This document shows positions 50,008 through 63,825 of a stretch of DNA of 64,000 nt, piece by piece. The DNA lies in the NCBI GenBank assembly GCA_013397795.1, contig VZTJ01001153.1, positions 558,284 to 622,283 on the forward strand, written 5' to 3'. Each line of letters opens with the position of its first letter. The stretch's first letter is position 1. Source of the DNA: Orthonyx spaldingii (taxonomy: Eukaryota > Chordata > Aves > Passeriformes > Orthonychidae). The notes beneath the pieces are model-generated. The model was not told where the DNA came from. It ran no database searches and saw only the letters and a program-made list of their open reading frames with translations. Made by a program: the position numbers and the translations under genes.

Positions 50008-53000
50008 TCACACGTTCCTCTTCCTGCCGTGGGCAAGAGTCTCCACCTCCTTCATGAAGCGAAGGCACAGCTCCTCCTGCCACGGCAAGGCCACGCACTG
50101 CACGGCCACGGGCAGCCCCACGGCTCCTTCCACAGCCTGCAAAAGTTCAGGACAGTGCTGACTCAGGGCACCAGGGCAGTCGGGCAGGCACGGGACACTG
50201 CGGGAAGGGAGGGCAGAGGAAGACAAGCAAGGAGGGCACAGCTGCCAGGCTGATAAACACCAGCCCTGCTGCACCACAGGATGCAAACTGCGCTACTAAA
50301 CAAGCTCCCACTGTCGTTAGGAGGTGTAGACCAGCCTTGGGACAGTGTTCCAGAGGTGTCACCCTGCCAGTTGCTAAGACTTCAGCTCTTTTCCTGCTCA
50401 CCTCTTTCATCCTCTTGTCCCAAGGGTCTCCGTAGTGCCCTCGGTAGTGCTTGAGTTCTTCTTCGTCGGCTCTCGTGACTGTGCTGACCGGCACCACCCC
50501 AGCAGGGAAGTTCAGCACGTTGTACAGATTGGTGTAGGAGGTCGCAGCTGGAAAAGGTCACACAGAGCATGCAAAATGGCAAAATTTAACCTGCTGGGCC
50601 AGCAAGGACCTTCAGGTAATAACTTGGGTTGCAGGAATTGCGAACTGGAGTTGCTGGTCCTCAGAACGTGCTGCCTCAAAGGGACTTGTGATGGAGAGGT
50701 TTGAATGCCAGAGAGCAGAGAGTGACCTGTGCCTTCACCTGTCACTCATGTGGAGATTAGATGTACTCCGGGAAGGACCAATTCAGAGTCTGCTTCTATC
50801 CCTGGGGGAAAATCCCAGCTATCTCTTCAAGATATTCCTGATGTGCAGTTATGTTACACCACTGTGGGGATTTTGGATCCCAAAAGGTCATTGCTAGAGG
50901 GATGGAGGACCCTGACTGTTTGCTGGAAGCTATAAAAACTTGCCTTTTTCTGCAAGTCACATGCAGTGAGCCTTCCTGCTGTTTGCAAAGTCTTGGGAAA
51001 TGTGAGACAGCTGCATCCACAAGAGCCTGGTTCTGTCCCAAAGTCTACCTCACTGCCACTCTCTGCTCCAGGAGTAGCTCTGGGGCTTTCTGCAGTGCAG
51101 ACAATGCAGGGAAATCTCACCAATGGACAACTGGGACACATGGACCACTAATTGCTGCCCCATAATAATCGAAACATCTGCGGCTCAGATGAGGCAGGGG
51201 TGTGAGAAGACCCACCCAGAGGCCTCTCCTTTGCTTTCTTCCAGAGAGGGAAGAGCGAGCACCGTGCATGGTTTGGGGAATATCCAAGGGACCCTGCTGC
51301 AGCTCTGCCCACGGACCCCACGGTGGGTGTGTGCAGGGACTCCTCAGGGGACGTTACCAAAGAGCTTCCCAGCGTAGCCGTGGTTGAAGGCTGGTCCCAG
51401 TGCAGGGCAAAGGATCACATCCAGCCTCAGCTCCCTCCATTTGGCAATGAATTCAGTGCGGTACGCCTGCAGGGAAAGGCAGAGGACATGACAGAAGTGT
51501 CTGTTGGGCAGCAGAGGCAGATCAGTGCCGACACACAGGAAAAGGAGAGAAACACACAGGAAAAGGAGAGAAAAAGCCTTCCTGGATACAACAAAAAAAA
51601 ATAAGATAAAATCTGAGCTGTGCTTTCAAAGGGTCAAGGGATTTTGTTCTTCCACTTTTAGGTTTCCTGCCAGAATACCATGTGCTGCCCACACCTAGAC
51701 ACTAATGCTAGGTGTGCATTTCAGAACTGATTTCTTTGAGTATTAACCCTATCCTTTCCATGAACAGATTTGTTTTAGAATTATATTGAATAGAGATCAA
51801 CAGCAGTTTGTTTAGATGACTAAAAAGTCACATTTCCTAAAAGCTTTGGTTATTCTGGTAGAAGTATTAGAAGACGTGAATCCAAAATACTTCCACAAAA
51901 CCTTCTTTCATTCTACATTAGGATACAGGTAAGGAAAATAAGCAGGAAGAGACATTTGGGCAAGCCCCAGGACAACCCCCACAGTTCAGGAGGCACAGCT
52001 TCAGCGTTGTACTGCAGCTCCAAAAGAGATCCAGATTTGTAGTCTGGTTTACCACAGCTTTGCTGAATATCAGGCAGTGAATGAATCCATCCTCAAAGAG
52101 ATCTCCCACTTTGTCTCAGCAAACAGGCACGGATGGGACCACAGTATGGTTGTTTCTGGCTACAGGGGCACATCAGTGCCACGGCCCAGCCCCTGCCCTG
52201 CCAACCCTTTCACAGCAAGTTTTCTGTACAAGAATCTCCCAGCTCTCCCACAAAAGACATGGCCTTGGGGCTATTTTTAATCTGACCTCAATTTTCACCT
52301 GTAGTCTGAGATCCTTCCTGCTGAAAGTTGAACAAATGAGATGTGTTTCCAGGAAATACAGTCACTGCAGCTAACCTGATTTTTTTTTTTTTTTTNNNNN
52401 NNNNNNNNNNNNNNNNNNNNNNNNNNNNNNNNNNNNTTTTTTTTTGATTTTTTTTTTTTTGTTTCTGAGAGGAAAGCTGGTCACTAGCCAAAAGTTTTGA
52501 ATCAGCTCTTGTTTGCAGTAGATGAAAACATGTGAATATGGTTTCACTGAAATAAAACAACTCAAAATATCTTTGAAGCCATCAAACCTTCTAAAATGTT
52601 TTCTTTTTGGCTTTTTTAGGTGGTTTTCTTTTGTGTGTGTGGTGGCTCTTTTTTGTGTGTTTTTGTTGGTTTGCTTGTCTTGGGTTTTTTATGTTTATTT
52701 GTTGGGTTTGGTTTTCTGTGGGTTTTTTTTTGGGAGTGGGACAGGAATCTGTTTTCACCTTAAAAAAATCCCATACCTATTTAATTTCAAACATTCCCAC
52801 TAGTGATCAGGCAGCTTTTTAGGAGTTATTTCTCTGCCCTACAATTTGTCAGACCAGAGTGCACGTCCACGGAGTGACTGGCACTGACAGAGGCTGGTGG
52901 TGCAGGCTGGGGGGATGTTTCTCCTCAGGGAGGATTGTGAGTGTGTCCCAGATCCTGTCTTGTGGGTGGACACCAAAACAGCCTCTTCAGCGTTGCAAAA

Positions 53001-56000
53001 CACCAGCTGAAAGAGGATACTCTATAAATAGACAGAGGCAGCGGAAAATACCAGAGAGGAGAGGTGCTATTTAAACTCAAGGACAAAAATAACATGAGGA
53101 TAAACTGGAAGGGAATAAAGAGCACAGAAAACATGAAGGTTTCCAACCATCAGAGCAAGAAGGAGAGAAGCCAGTCAATAAAACCAAATTGAAGCATAAA
53201 ACTCAACTGGGTTAAAAGAGGAACCTGCTCAGTTTGTGGTAGCACTGGATGCAGTTGTCCAGGAAAAAGCTTCCTGTCTGAGGTTCCTGATCTCAAATGA
53301 GTTCACAAGAAAGCCACCTAAGTCACAGAGTTCACAAACACAGTTTTTGACTCCTAATGTGTCTGCTTGATAGTTCAAGCATGGCCTTAGCTCACAACAA
53401 TAACACCTAATGCCTGAAATGAAGAATTTGCTTCAAGAGACAGAAAAGACAAAATGAAGCCTCATCTTTAGTGGGTGTTCCTATGCTATTTTTGCTTAGA
53501 CAATGCAGGGCAAAGGATGATGAATAATTTCCAACACCAAATCCATCACAGGGTTCAAAACAATTGCTTAGAAGCTTTGGAGACCTCTCACTATAGTAAG
53601 GAAAAGAAAATAAAAGTCACATTACCCCCACTGCTCCATGCTGATCCCAGAGGTTTTTGGCAGATCTGGAAAGGTGGCAGAATTAATCAGCTTTGTTGCT
53701 GTGGCAACAGAAAACAATTAAGAAAATGCACAGACAGCCCATTTTTATGGTAACTGCATGACCCTTCTGGGAACAAGCAATGGTACCACACAGCTGATTC
53801 CCCTGATGCACACACGTGCTTACAGGTGCATCAAAAGAGCTTTTGTTAAAGCATGCCAGAACACCTGGATAAAAATCAGTCTTCTAAATTCATTTGCTAC
53901 CAGTTTGGTGTGTCTGTGCCCCTTTTGGAAGTGCAGGTACCTCACACCACACTGCACGTGCAGGCAGAGACCTCTGCATTAACTTGGCACAAAATGCTCT
54001 GGGTAGCCCCTGATGGAGAAAGCAGCCCATATCTCCATGTGCTGGTCTGCTCAGAGCCATCCTGGCTCTGTCACTCTGAGGATCCTTAAGCTCTTTACCT
54101 CTGGTTGAACAGCCCTGGATAACCCAGTGCTGAGCCCAGGTGGTGCAGAGGCAGCACACCCTCACCTGGCTCAGCCTGTGCCACACAGCCCCGTGGCAGG
54201 GCTTTGCACAGCCAGCTGGCATCTGCCTGCATGAAAGGGTGGACACAGCCAAGCACAGCCCCTTTCTCCAGAGCTACTTCAGAGTGTCTTACCCCACTCC
54301 ACAGAGAGCACTGAGGTCCCGGGCAATTCGTGGGTACTTTGGGAGGGAAGAGAAAAATTTGGGATTAGTCAACAACAATACAGCTGAAATATCCTGCAAT
54401 TGCTTTTTGGGCACACATTTTGCCCTAGCAGAAGTGGCTCTGAAGAACAGGCCAGTTCCAGTGAAGTGGGTTTACTCCCACATTAATTTACACATTCAGT
54501 CACAACAACCCGTACAAATAAGGCTCTAGACCACACTACTAGGACTGGAGAGCATCTTCTGGATGTGGGAATGCTGCTTAGAATCTTGCTGGTGATATCC
54601 ACTCTCCTGGAGCTCACTGCTGGATGAGCTGTAGGCTCACGGGTTTTCTGAGAAAGGATCATATTTCAACCTCTCCACGAAAAACTCCCACAAGAGGCTC
54701 TCAAACTCACTTGATAAATTCAGCCTGGGTTTAGGGATTAAAGGTATTTCACTATGAAGCCCATCAGGAACTTAACATGAAGCAGCAAAGCATTCCTGGG
54801 TGGTACAACTTACGTCCCTGCACAAGGAGACCTCCCCACCTTGCAGATTTCCCATAACACAGGGGAGACACGCCCACACACTTACTATGGGTTTCAAAAT
54901 GATAGCCAAGATCCTCTTCACCAGAGCAGGAAGCCTGTAAGTATTGAACTGGGATTTCAGGTTGGGATCCACAATGTCTCCTTTGCTGGAAAGCCAGAGT
55001 GAAAAAATCAGGACAAGTCACCTGTAGACAAGTCAGAGCAACAGCAACAACAGTGCTTCTCCCAAGGCAGGATTTGTCTTGGAGGGGACTTGCTAGAAGA
55101 CAAAATCTGCCTGTTTCAATGAAAACACTGAGCAATAGATGCTGAGGTGTAAATGCTCATTGCAGAATTTACAGATAAATCTGTGCTTTACTGCCTGTGT
55201 CGTCAGGGCCATAAAAGTTGTGGAGATCTTTGCAGTGGTAGGGCCATGCACAGCCCCAGGCGTGCTGAGGTGAGTGAGGGGCTGGGTGGGCACCCACCAC
55301 GTCACCTGTGCATGTGAACTGGCTGCTGCTCATGCTAAAGCCATCCTGCCAGAAACTGCTCCTCTGCTGCTCATTATTCAGTTTGCACCCACAATATAAA
55401 TGCTCTGGACTCAGCCACTGGCCCCACAGCTCCAGGTTTCACAGCCCACGCTGCAATGGGGTTTTACTCACAAGCAGTCCACCAGGTGGGCGGCCCCATC
55501 CGAGAAAAGCCCTCTGGTGAACAGCTCATCCACCACGTAGTCAATCTTTGGCGGGGCAAAGGGAACAAGCTGCAAGAAAACCATCCCCATCCAAGAGGCA
55601 GCAAAGGTGAAGGACTCACAGAGCCCTCTGTGAGCCTCCCTGCCTCACCAGTGGTCACCAGAGGTCAGTGGGAAGTGATGGGAAACTTACACCCCCCTTT
55701 GCTGCTGTGGGGGCAAGATCTCATTTTCATCTGTCTGCTGTCCTTTCCCATTAGTCCTATCCAAGGCATTAACACATACTGGGACCTGACATAGGCTCCA
55801 CTCCTCCACACTTTAGAGAAGAATTCTGGGAACCACCAATTTTTAAAATTATTTTCTAAACTAATTTGCGTCATTGGAGCCACTCCCATATAGAGATCTC
55901 CACTAGTGGGACCACAGAATAATTTAGGCTAAAAGAAGTCCCTGTAGGGTCAACTGCTCCAACTTAGCCACTAAGAAATCTGTAAGCTGTGTTTAACAGC

Positions 56001-59000
56001 TGAGGGATCATGGAAACTGCTGTGAGTTTGATATTTATGGAACACTAAACATGATGGAAAAAGAGTGTTTGGGCTGACTTGGAGATATCTGAACATAATT
56101 ATCACGTCTGCTAGGCCAGAGATACAAACAAGATCACTCCAATTTGAAAAATAAGCTGTCGCATTTGCCTTTCTCTTTCACGGGGAGCAAAAGTGGAGAT
56201 GGAAAGTGATTTGTCCAGACTTTGTAAGGAGCAGGGGAACAGCGCCAGGCAACCACAGGCATGGAAACCCACCGTATGCCCTGCCTCCTGGAGGAGCTTC
56301 CTTGTGTGCTGCACAGCCCGTTTCATGCTGGGCGAGGGCTGGAAGTAACCATCTCCCTCGTAATACCCAATGCGAAGAGGCTTTGAGCTGGTGTAGACCT
56401 GTGAGAAGAGGAGCCATGGGTTTCACCCAGGAGAACAGCAAGGCTGGACTGTTCCCAGGGCTCAGGGAGGCAACAACTGAGGTCTCCTGGGCTGGGGGAA
56501 TGATGGGAGCAGCAGGGCTGGTGAAAAGCAGTGCTGTGCAGAACACAGGTCTGCAGCAGTGATGCTTGGTCTGTCTGACACCACCTCCTGCCTGCCCACC
56601 CTGCTGTGTGGCTGCTCCTTGGGGTCACTCATGCTGGGTGTCCTCTGCCCACAAGGATGTGTGTTTCCCTGGATCCTTTCTATCTTGGGACATGAAACAG
56701 GAAGGGAATCTCCTGAGATTGTACTTTGTTGCTGTGCAGATGGAGACGTGGGAGTGCCTCCAAGCCTCACCTCCTCATTGAAGGGGATGGGGGGCACGGA
56801 GGGGTCCAGCTGGAACATCTCCTGGCAGAGCAGCGCCTTCATGCACAGGGCCAGGCTGTCCACGTCCCTCGCCATGGGCCCCAGCATCCCGGTCACTGCG
56901 AGCACAAAGGGCCTGTCACTGCAGCCAGGTGGGCTGCTGCTGTCTCACTGTAGGGCTCCAGCATGGGAGAGTGTCAGGTCAGGCCATGGAAGAGGAATGG
57001 GGAATGAGTGCAATGAGCAATAAGATCCTGCAGGGATGATCTGTCAGAGCAGAGGCAGCCTAATGAACCTAATGACCTTCTGGGCCAGGCTTGTGCAGGC
57101 CAGAGGAGGGAGGGCTGCAGCCTTCCTGCCTTCCTGCCAATGCTGCCTGGCAGCAGCTGAAGCTGCCAGAGTCTCCTGGCAGATCTCCAGTGAGACATCC
57201 CAGGCCTTTGGGCTGCACATCTCACACCTCTCCTGCTACGCATTGCATTGCCTGATTCCATTCCATCACTGCCTTGATTTCATCCTGCTGAGGTTCAGCC
57301 AACACCGGCCACCACCCAGAATAGAGCAAACGGTGCAAAAAGGTCACAGCATGAGGTTGATTTAACGGGTCACTGCTTTGGCTGGCCATGAGGCACAGAG
57401 CAGAGCAAGCACACTTGCTGGCACTTCAGTAGTCAGGGATGCAAGAGGCGAAGGTTTGACACTGTAACATGTCATCGTGGACTTACCTGACTGCATTCCT
57501 ATGAGAGGGGAAACGACTCCCTGTTTGCTGGGAACATAATGGGAGAAGCAGATTAGCAGCAGCTCTGCAAGGCACGTCACCATGCTGAGCTGCAAACTTC
57601 CCATCTGCCCTCCGTCAAAACTAGGAGGGGAAAAGTTCCTGCAAAGACTTGACACTTCCTAGGCTAGGAACACTTACATGGTCTGTAAGCTGTTGGGGAC
57701 AGTATTTATCATTTCTTTTCCCTGCTGCAACTAATTCCTTATCTATGGGCGAACCACCTCTGATAAACAGAAAACTCTTACAAGCAAAGCAAGGGCTGGA
57801 AAACATCTGAAAAGGAGAACATCCTGTAGTATTTGTTTTCAGCTTCTTGGCCAGGGCTATTAAAAACTGAATAAGTCTTTGTTGTGATACAGATTGAAGT
57901 CATCTTGTGCCATTAACAGAGCAAGTTCGATGCTAACTTAACCCTGGAGGAAACCATGGACACTACTACAAAATGTGAAGCACTATGGGGGACACCTTGC
58001 AGGCTCCACAGTGGGTGGAATTGGAGGACAGAAGCTGGGATGTACCTGATCCTGTTGCCGGTGGGTTTGAGGCCGCAGAGCCCGCAGAAGCTGGAGGGCA
58101 GGCGGATGCTGCCACCGAGGTCGGAGCCGATGCCCAGGATGGAGCCTCCCCCTGCGATCAGAGCTCCCTCCCCACCCGAGGAGCCCCCGGGGCTCTTCTG
58201 GTGGTTGAGAGGGTTCAGTGTCTGGCCAAAGATGAGGTTGCTGCAGTCATAGCTGGCAAGAGAGATCAGCAGGTGAGTGAGGTACTTCTGCCTCTGCAAA
58301 CCATAAATCCAGGGCACAGAGCACCCGTGCAGGGAAGGGTGTGGAATCAAGGTAGAATGGGCATGAGTAGATTTGTTGAGACAGCTGAGTTTAAGAAGAA
58401 AGAGGCATCAAATACAAGAGAAATCATTTTAGATCGAAGTAAGGAGGCAATAAACGTGTGTGATTAGCTTGGATGGCAAGAGACCCGTGTTGTGGTGTTT
58501 CCATGGAGGCAAACATGCCATTACTTTATCATCGTCTGTGGGATGTTGGTTTTCACAAAGGGGATTCCCCCCTGGTGCTTTAGAACCTGGACAATGACGC
58601 TGTCTTCTTCCTTCACTTGGCCCAGAAATTTCACCATCCCTCCAGAGGAGATGTGGCCCTTGGGGATGGGAGAAAAAGCTCTTTATGTGCAGGAGAAACA
58701 CTGTTTGGAGATGTGACAATAACAGACCTAAGTAGTGATGCCTCTGGTGGCAAAGTTCCCACCTAAATTTTCTTAGAGGCAGAACAGGACCTGACTATCG
58801 CACAGAAAACTAGATCAGAACAGGTTAGAAATTTCTGCAGAAATCAAAATTTTATTCACAAGAAAGGCAGGTTTGCTGGTTCCACAATATTGGATCCAGA
58901 ACATTCTTGTCTGAGGGAGCTCTTAGCCAGTCCTGATGAGGATGGGACATCCTGGCCTGTTCCCAGCTCCAAGCCAAGAGACAGAGGAATTGGGGATCTA

Positions 59001-60790
59001 CCTTGCAGTTAATGTGGTCCTTGATGCTGATGGGAATGCCATAGAGGAGCCCCTTCTCCTTTTGCTTCTTCAGTTTCTGGAGCTGATCCTCACATCCATG
59101 AATGAAGTCTATCACACAGTTCACCTCCCGATTCACCTCCAAAGCCTCTCCAGAACAGAGAAGAGCAGCAAGACAGATGAATGGATAGAAGCAGACATTA
59201 CATATTGAGTTTTCAAGCTGAATTTTCAAGCTCCTCGAAACTTCAGCATTTATTATTCAGACCTTATCTAGAAACTTTAGATGTTTCTGTCTGAGATATT
59301 TTTCTGCCCTGGATCTCTGTCCTGCTTATTTGTCTGTAAGCCTCCCTTCAGACATCACAGTGCTGACAAATTTTAATCCCCAGCATTGCTGGTTCTCTCA
59401 GCAAATGAGCTGATTTTCAATTTGAAAGTCCCACTGTAGGAGAGCCTGGCAGCATCTCTGCCATGCTGGAGGTATCACTCACTTTGTCCATGTAGGAGTA
59501 GAGGACACTTTCTGGGGACAGGGACCCCTCCTTCAGCTTCTCTGCCAGCTCCACCATTGTCAGAGAGAGGATATGTGAGGTCTGGGTGCCTGAGTTCTGC
59601 AAAGGGTGGAAAATTGGGTACAGAGGAAGGAAAAAGACAGAAAAGGTTGGTTAAGGCTGCAAATACCCAATTCTAACATCTGCCCAGCAATCACCTGAAG
59701 TGGAAGATTTTAGGAGGTATGCCCTGTAGACATGCAGACCTCCCACAGAGCACTGTGTGCGCTGGAGTGGGGAATTTGCTGACGGGGAATTTGCTGAGTC
59801 TTAGTTCATAAAACCAGAACCAAAACAGGCAGAAAACTGCACCTTGACTTGAGGGTTGCATGAACCTGTAAGAGTGGTTTGACCTGTCTCTGTTTACTCT
59901 CCTACAGGCCTTCACTCCCATTCTAACTCACTGAATAGAAGTTCAACTAGCTAAGGTTTTACAAAATTTATCATTAACATGGGGGGAAAAAAAAAGTGTG
60001 GGCTGTTTGCATCCTCCCCTCCAAGAAAAGAAGAGTAGGAGGTATTTCTTATGGAGTTTAAGACAAATCCCAGTTCCAAGGGTCTAACCTCCTGAAATCC
60101 AGGTGCTCCTTTACCTGGGCATGGGCAGGAGGAAATGGCTTTTGGTCACTGATGTGTTGGAGGGACGTGAAGTCGCCTTGTACTTTCAGGATGATGGGGC
60201 AGACAGATCCCTATGGAGGGGCAGAGGAAAGAGGAGGGGAGAGGAAAGGCTTGGCAGTAGGGATGGATGAAGAGAAAGGACATAGGGAGATTTGGGGTGG
60301 TGATCTGGTTGAGGTCCCAAGCTCCAATCTTTCTTTCATCCTCAGGATTTCCTCAATGGGTCAGTATGGAGAAATACTTAATTTACATTGTCTTTTATGG
60401 GAGGGCCTTTTGAGACAATAGAGGGTGATGACCCTCACAAAACATTGGGTTGGTGATGCTCGTGATGCTCCAAAACCTGCCCGTGCCCCAGCCACCATTC
60501 CCAGAGGGACTGATCAGAGCTCCTCCATTTCTTTGGTTATCCAAATTATAATCCCTCCCTTGCATATACCCCAAACTTACCTCTTGCTTAAACCTGCGAG
60601 CTGCCTTCTCCATCCTCTCCAGGGCCAGATCCCGAGACCTCCTTGCCTCATCCATCTTCTGCTGGACCTGCCTCCGTCCCAGCCATTTCAGAAGCACCAC
60701 AGCTGCAGCTGAGCTGCAGAGCAGAGCTGAGAGAGCGCGAGGGTCTGCCCAGGATGGATCCAGGACCTGCCACAGTCGCTCTTGGGTCAT
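50008..60790 (-). CDS. Fatty-acid amide hydrolase 1-like, tandem copy B
   Basis: Paralogue of copy A with the same 15-exon layout. Coding exons: 60790-60581, 59596-59483, 59145-59002, 58658-58525, 58252-58046, 57527-57487, 56895-56771, 56398-56273, 55569-55472, 54985-54886, 54336-54293, 52320-52299, 51466-51358, 50547-50402, 50136-50008. Frame is intact, giving 582 aa. It starts at MTQERLW; a membrane helix follows near residues 19-37. The catalytic triad is K150, S225 and S249. Thirteen of the fifteen exons have the same length as in copy A; exons 1 and 15 differ slightly at the protein ends, and exon 12 is only 22 nt against 40. At positions that line the acyl channel of mammalian FAAH it has Ile for F192, Asp for F432, Phe for T488 and Thr for V491. 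These suggest a changed substrate range. Exons 11 and 12 are the least certain. Confidence 0.9.
52299..52320 (-). other. Candidate 22-nt microexon 12 of FAAH copy B
   Basis: Flanked by a good acceptor (caactttcag) and donor (gtgaaaat) on the minus strand, it fits the phase left by exon 11 and taken by exon 13. Both ends resemble the 40-nt exon 12 of copy A: the plus strand starts ctgta in both and has a shared ccttc block near the other end. The difference is an in-frame loss of 18 nt. Confidence 0.55.
52381..52460. other. Poly-T run with assembly gap (N at 52396-52436)
   Basis: A 41-base N gap is embedded in a homopolymer T tract (52381-52395 and 52437-52460, nearly pure T). On the minus strand this is a long poly(A), which may be the tail of a retroposed element or simply a homopolymer the assembly could not resolve. 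It lies 60 bases beyond the candidate exon 12 acceptor of copy B. Confidence 0.9.
52600..52745 (+). repeat. T/G-rich low-complexity run
   Basis: Runs of T separated by G or GG, such as tttttgtgtgtttttg, in copy B intron 11. It resembles the T/G-rich run in the RAD54L intron at 12318. Confidence 0.7.
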
Positions 60791-63700
60791 GACTTCTGTC
60801 TCTGAAGTCCAGCTGCAGACACCTGGCTCTCCCACCTTCTCCTTGGAGGGCTGCTGAATGCAGACTCTGCGCTCGCCTGCTGTGCAGGATCAGCTCTGAA
60901 GCAGAGTTGCTTTAACAAAGTCCGGGAATGGACGTTCCAGACAGTGGACTTTGAAAGGCTCTGGCTGCTGGAGCAGCATTGTGGGTCAGGCTGCAAAGCA
61001 GTGTGCTCAGCCGACTCAGTCTGGGGGCTTTCCTCAAGGCAGGGGTGTCCCCAGGGCTGTGCCACCTCCAGCCAGTGGCTGTGGCTGTACCTGGCCACAC
61101 ACAGAGCTGAACCCAGCAAAGCCCAACTCTGGGCTAGCCCTGCTATACCCACGTGTAATAGTTAATGAACACTTAAGCCCATTAGGTAGAGGTGCTCAGC
61201 CATCATCCCTGTCCCTCAGGGAGCATCACCTGCAGCCCTGTGAGCCTGGTAAAACGTAGTTCAGCTTGTCCTGGGAAACCTCATGCAGGGAGTGAAACTG
61301 TCCCTGTGGAGAGACAGGAGCTCAGGAGAACCAAGAGAATGAAGGTGCAACAGTGGTTCTGGAAATGCAGTGTGGAACCATCTGAAGATGCCTTTGAGGA
61401 GTAGAAGGCATCTGCTGCTCTGTAGACAGAGATGCTCTGTATCATTTTCAAGCCAAGCCCCTTTGAAAGGCATTTTGGCAACCTAGATCAGAGGGTGAGC
61501 ACTTTTGGGAAATCCCCTCTGGCAGATCCAGCGTCTGCTCTGCTGTTTCTAACCCATCCTCCAGCCAGCAGAATGCAAAGGAGCTGGACCATGTAGTCTT
61601 ACCAGCTGCCCCTTGCCACGGGTGCTCCCCCTGCCCAGCACTGCCCTGTGGCTTAGTGCAGAAAGGAGGGGCTGAAAAGATTAAGCTTCTCTCAATCCTG
61701 AAGCATCTGCAAGCCCACAGGGAAGGGACAGGGGATGCCTCTGAGAGCTCATTGCCAAGATGCAATGCAACCCCCCTGTATCTGGAGAGACGCTGGCCCT
61801 GCTCCAGGCAGCAGGGTAGCACAGCTTGTAAGGGGACAGCATCCAGGGTAACCATTGCTCTCTGGGGGAGAGGGCTTGCCTGGGGACCGAAGGCAGTGGT
61901 CCTGTTGCTGTATCATGTTACCTTCTTGCCTGTTACAGACATGTCTCATGGGATTACTCCTGTGGCAGCAGGGAGGAAGCTTGGGGAAGATGTGAGACCT
62001 TGCAGAGAAACAGCTGACTGGAAAACTGAGGAGGATCCTCCCTGTTCGACACGGTGGGCACCGAAATGAGCCAAACAACTCAGAGTGGGTGTCACCAACC
62101 TCTCTCCACTGACTGGTCTTCACTGCCCCATCCCAGCCTTAAGGGCTTCAGTGCTGCCATTCACACCAAGCTCTTGCTGCCCAGGCTGGGGTAGGGGCAG
62201 CCTGTACCTGGCCTTTGTGGCAGCCTCAAGTCCCCAAAGCTACCCAGCAGCTCTGGCCCTGCCCAGTGCACCATCCCATGGTCATGGGCATGGCAGGTTG
62301 GAGATCCTCACTCAGGGCTTCCAGTGAGGAATAATTACAGGTTCAGGTTCACCGATGGTTCCATGGTTTGGACTCCTGCACCCTGTCCACCTCTGCCAGG
62401 GAGAGAGTGGTTAAACTAACAGTGATGTGGGGCTTGGCTCTGGGAGCAGGGGTGCAGGCAGCACTGCCTTTCCCGGGACAAGCTCCTCCAGGCTTGAATT
62501 TTAAAACAAACTTACAACCCCATCCAGCATTTTCTGTGTGGGAAGAATGCACCTGTAACCCCACCCAGGCTCTTCTGGGCTTGGCTTTACATAGCATTCA
62601 GTCCTGGGATGCCTGGAGCTCCCTCCCTCCTGTTTTTAAAGCCTGTTGATAAAGAATGGGGGTCCTTGGGGGTTGCTTTCTCCTTGGCTGTGATAAACAC
62701 TATCCCAGCCCTTGAACACACTCCATGCTTTTGCATGGCTCTGGTTTAAACTACAATAATGCATTAAAAATCCAAACATTAATCCTGCCAGAGCTTTGTT
62801 ACAGTCTGCTTTTGACATTCCTGCATTGGGAAAACACTTTGGCATGATGGTATTCCTTTCTGGAACACCCTTGGAAACCTGCCAGGAGCAGCCAGTGCTG
62901 CCAATCCCAGCGACAGTGGCTGCCAGTGGCTGGAAAATCCCACTGGAAAACCTGGCATGGGCCAAAGGGGAGGAGAAGGTGTGCAGGGCAGGCTGTCTGC
63001 TGTCCACCTGGCCCTGGCACGCTGCTCAATACTGGCTTCAAACTGAAATGGGGTGGATTTAGGTAAGCGATAAGAAATTCTTTCCTTGGGGGTGGTGAGG
63101 CCCTGGCTCAGGTTGTCCAGAGAAGCTGTGGATACCTCATTCCTGGCAGTGTTCAAGACCTGGTTGGGTGGGGCTAGGAGCAACCTGGTCTAGTGGAAGG
63201 TGTCCCTGCCCATGGAAGGGCATGGGAACAAGATCTCTAAGGCCCCTTTCAAACCAAACTGTTCTGTGATTCCATGATTTCTCCTTCATGCTGTGCAGGG
63301 TGCCAACAGCCCTGTGCTGTGGGAAGTGGGCCAGCTCCCTCCTTGCTTGCCAGAGTCTGCACCCAGGCTCAGCTTTCCCTTCTGACTGCTGGTCTGTGTG
63401 AGGGAAAATGCCAGATTCCATCCTCAGCTGAGAACAGAGGGGAAAATCCCTGTTCCTACAGCACTCCAAGCAGTAGTCTGAGCATCTCAGACAGAACCAG
63501 TCCCTATGCCCCATTTTGCCTATTTTACGAGAAAGATCATGTTCTTGAATTTCTGTGGGGTGATTAAAATCCACCCCAACCGCACGTACACAAACACAGA
63601 CTCGAAATAACAGACTCAGATAATAAAAAGTTCTGTATTAGGACAATGAATGGAAGAGCTCCAACACATTAGAGCTCGCCTTGCTTTCCCCTTGCTCCCA

Positions 63701-63825
63701 AAGCCAGTAGCCAGCCCAGCCATCACTGCATCCTCACTGAGGGGAACAAGAGTCCTGTGGGTCACACCAAAGGATGGCCCATGCTGGCGTGAGCTGGGAT
63801 CCTGCTCTGGCTGAGCACCTGGGGC
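60791..63825. other. Spacer between FAAH copies B and C
   Basis: About 3 kb containing the copy B upstream region, a CR1 fragment (63061-63274) and the copy C 3' end. No CpG island is seen at the copy B start, unlike RAD54L, LRRC41/UQCRH and NSUN4, so copy B probably has a tissue-restricted promoter. No other exon is recognised. Confidence 0.55.
63061..63274 (+). mobile_element. CR1 LINE 3' end
   Basis: Starts near 'gataagaaattctttccttg' and runs through 'gtggtgaggccctggctcag', 'ggagcaacctggtctagtgg' style blocks, and ends with ttctgtgattcc. This is the standard sense-oriented CR1 3' end, between copies B and C. Confidence 0.9.

Noticed and set aside
52381..52460. Missing copy B exon 12 hidden in the N gap
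   Set aside because: Both gap edges are homopolymer T, which is not splice-site sequence, and a phase-correct candidate exists at 52299-52320. It is kept only as a fallback.
60791..60835. Upstream in-frame Met for copy B (15 extra residues)
   Set aside because: Copy A and human FAAH begin at the position equivalent to MTQERLW, and the extension has no conservation.
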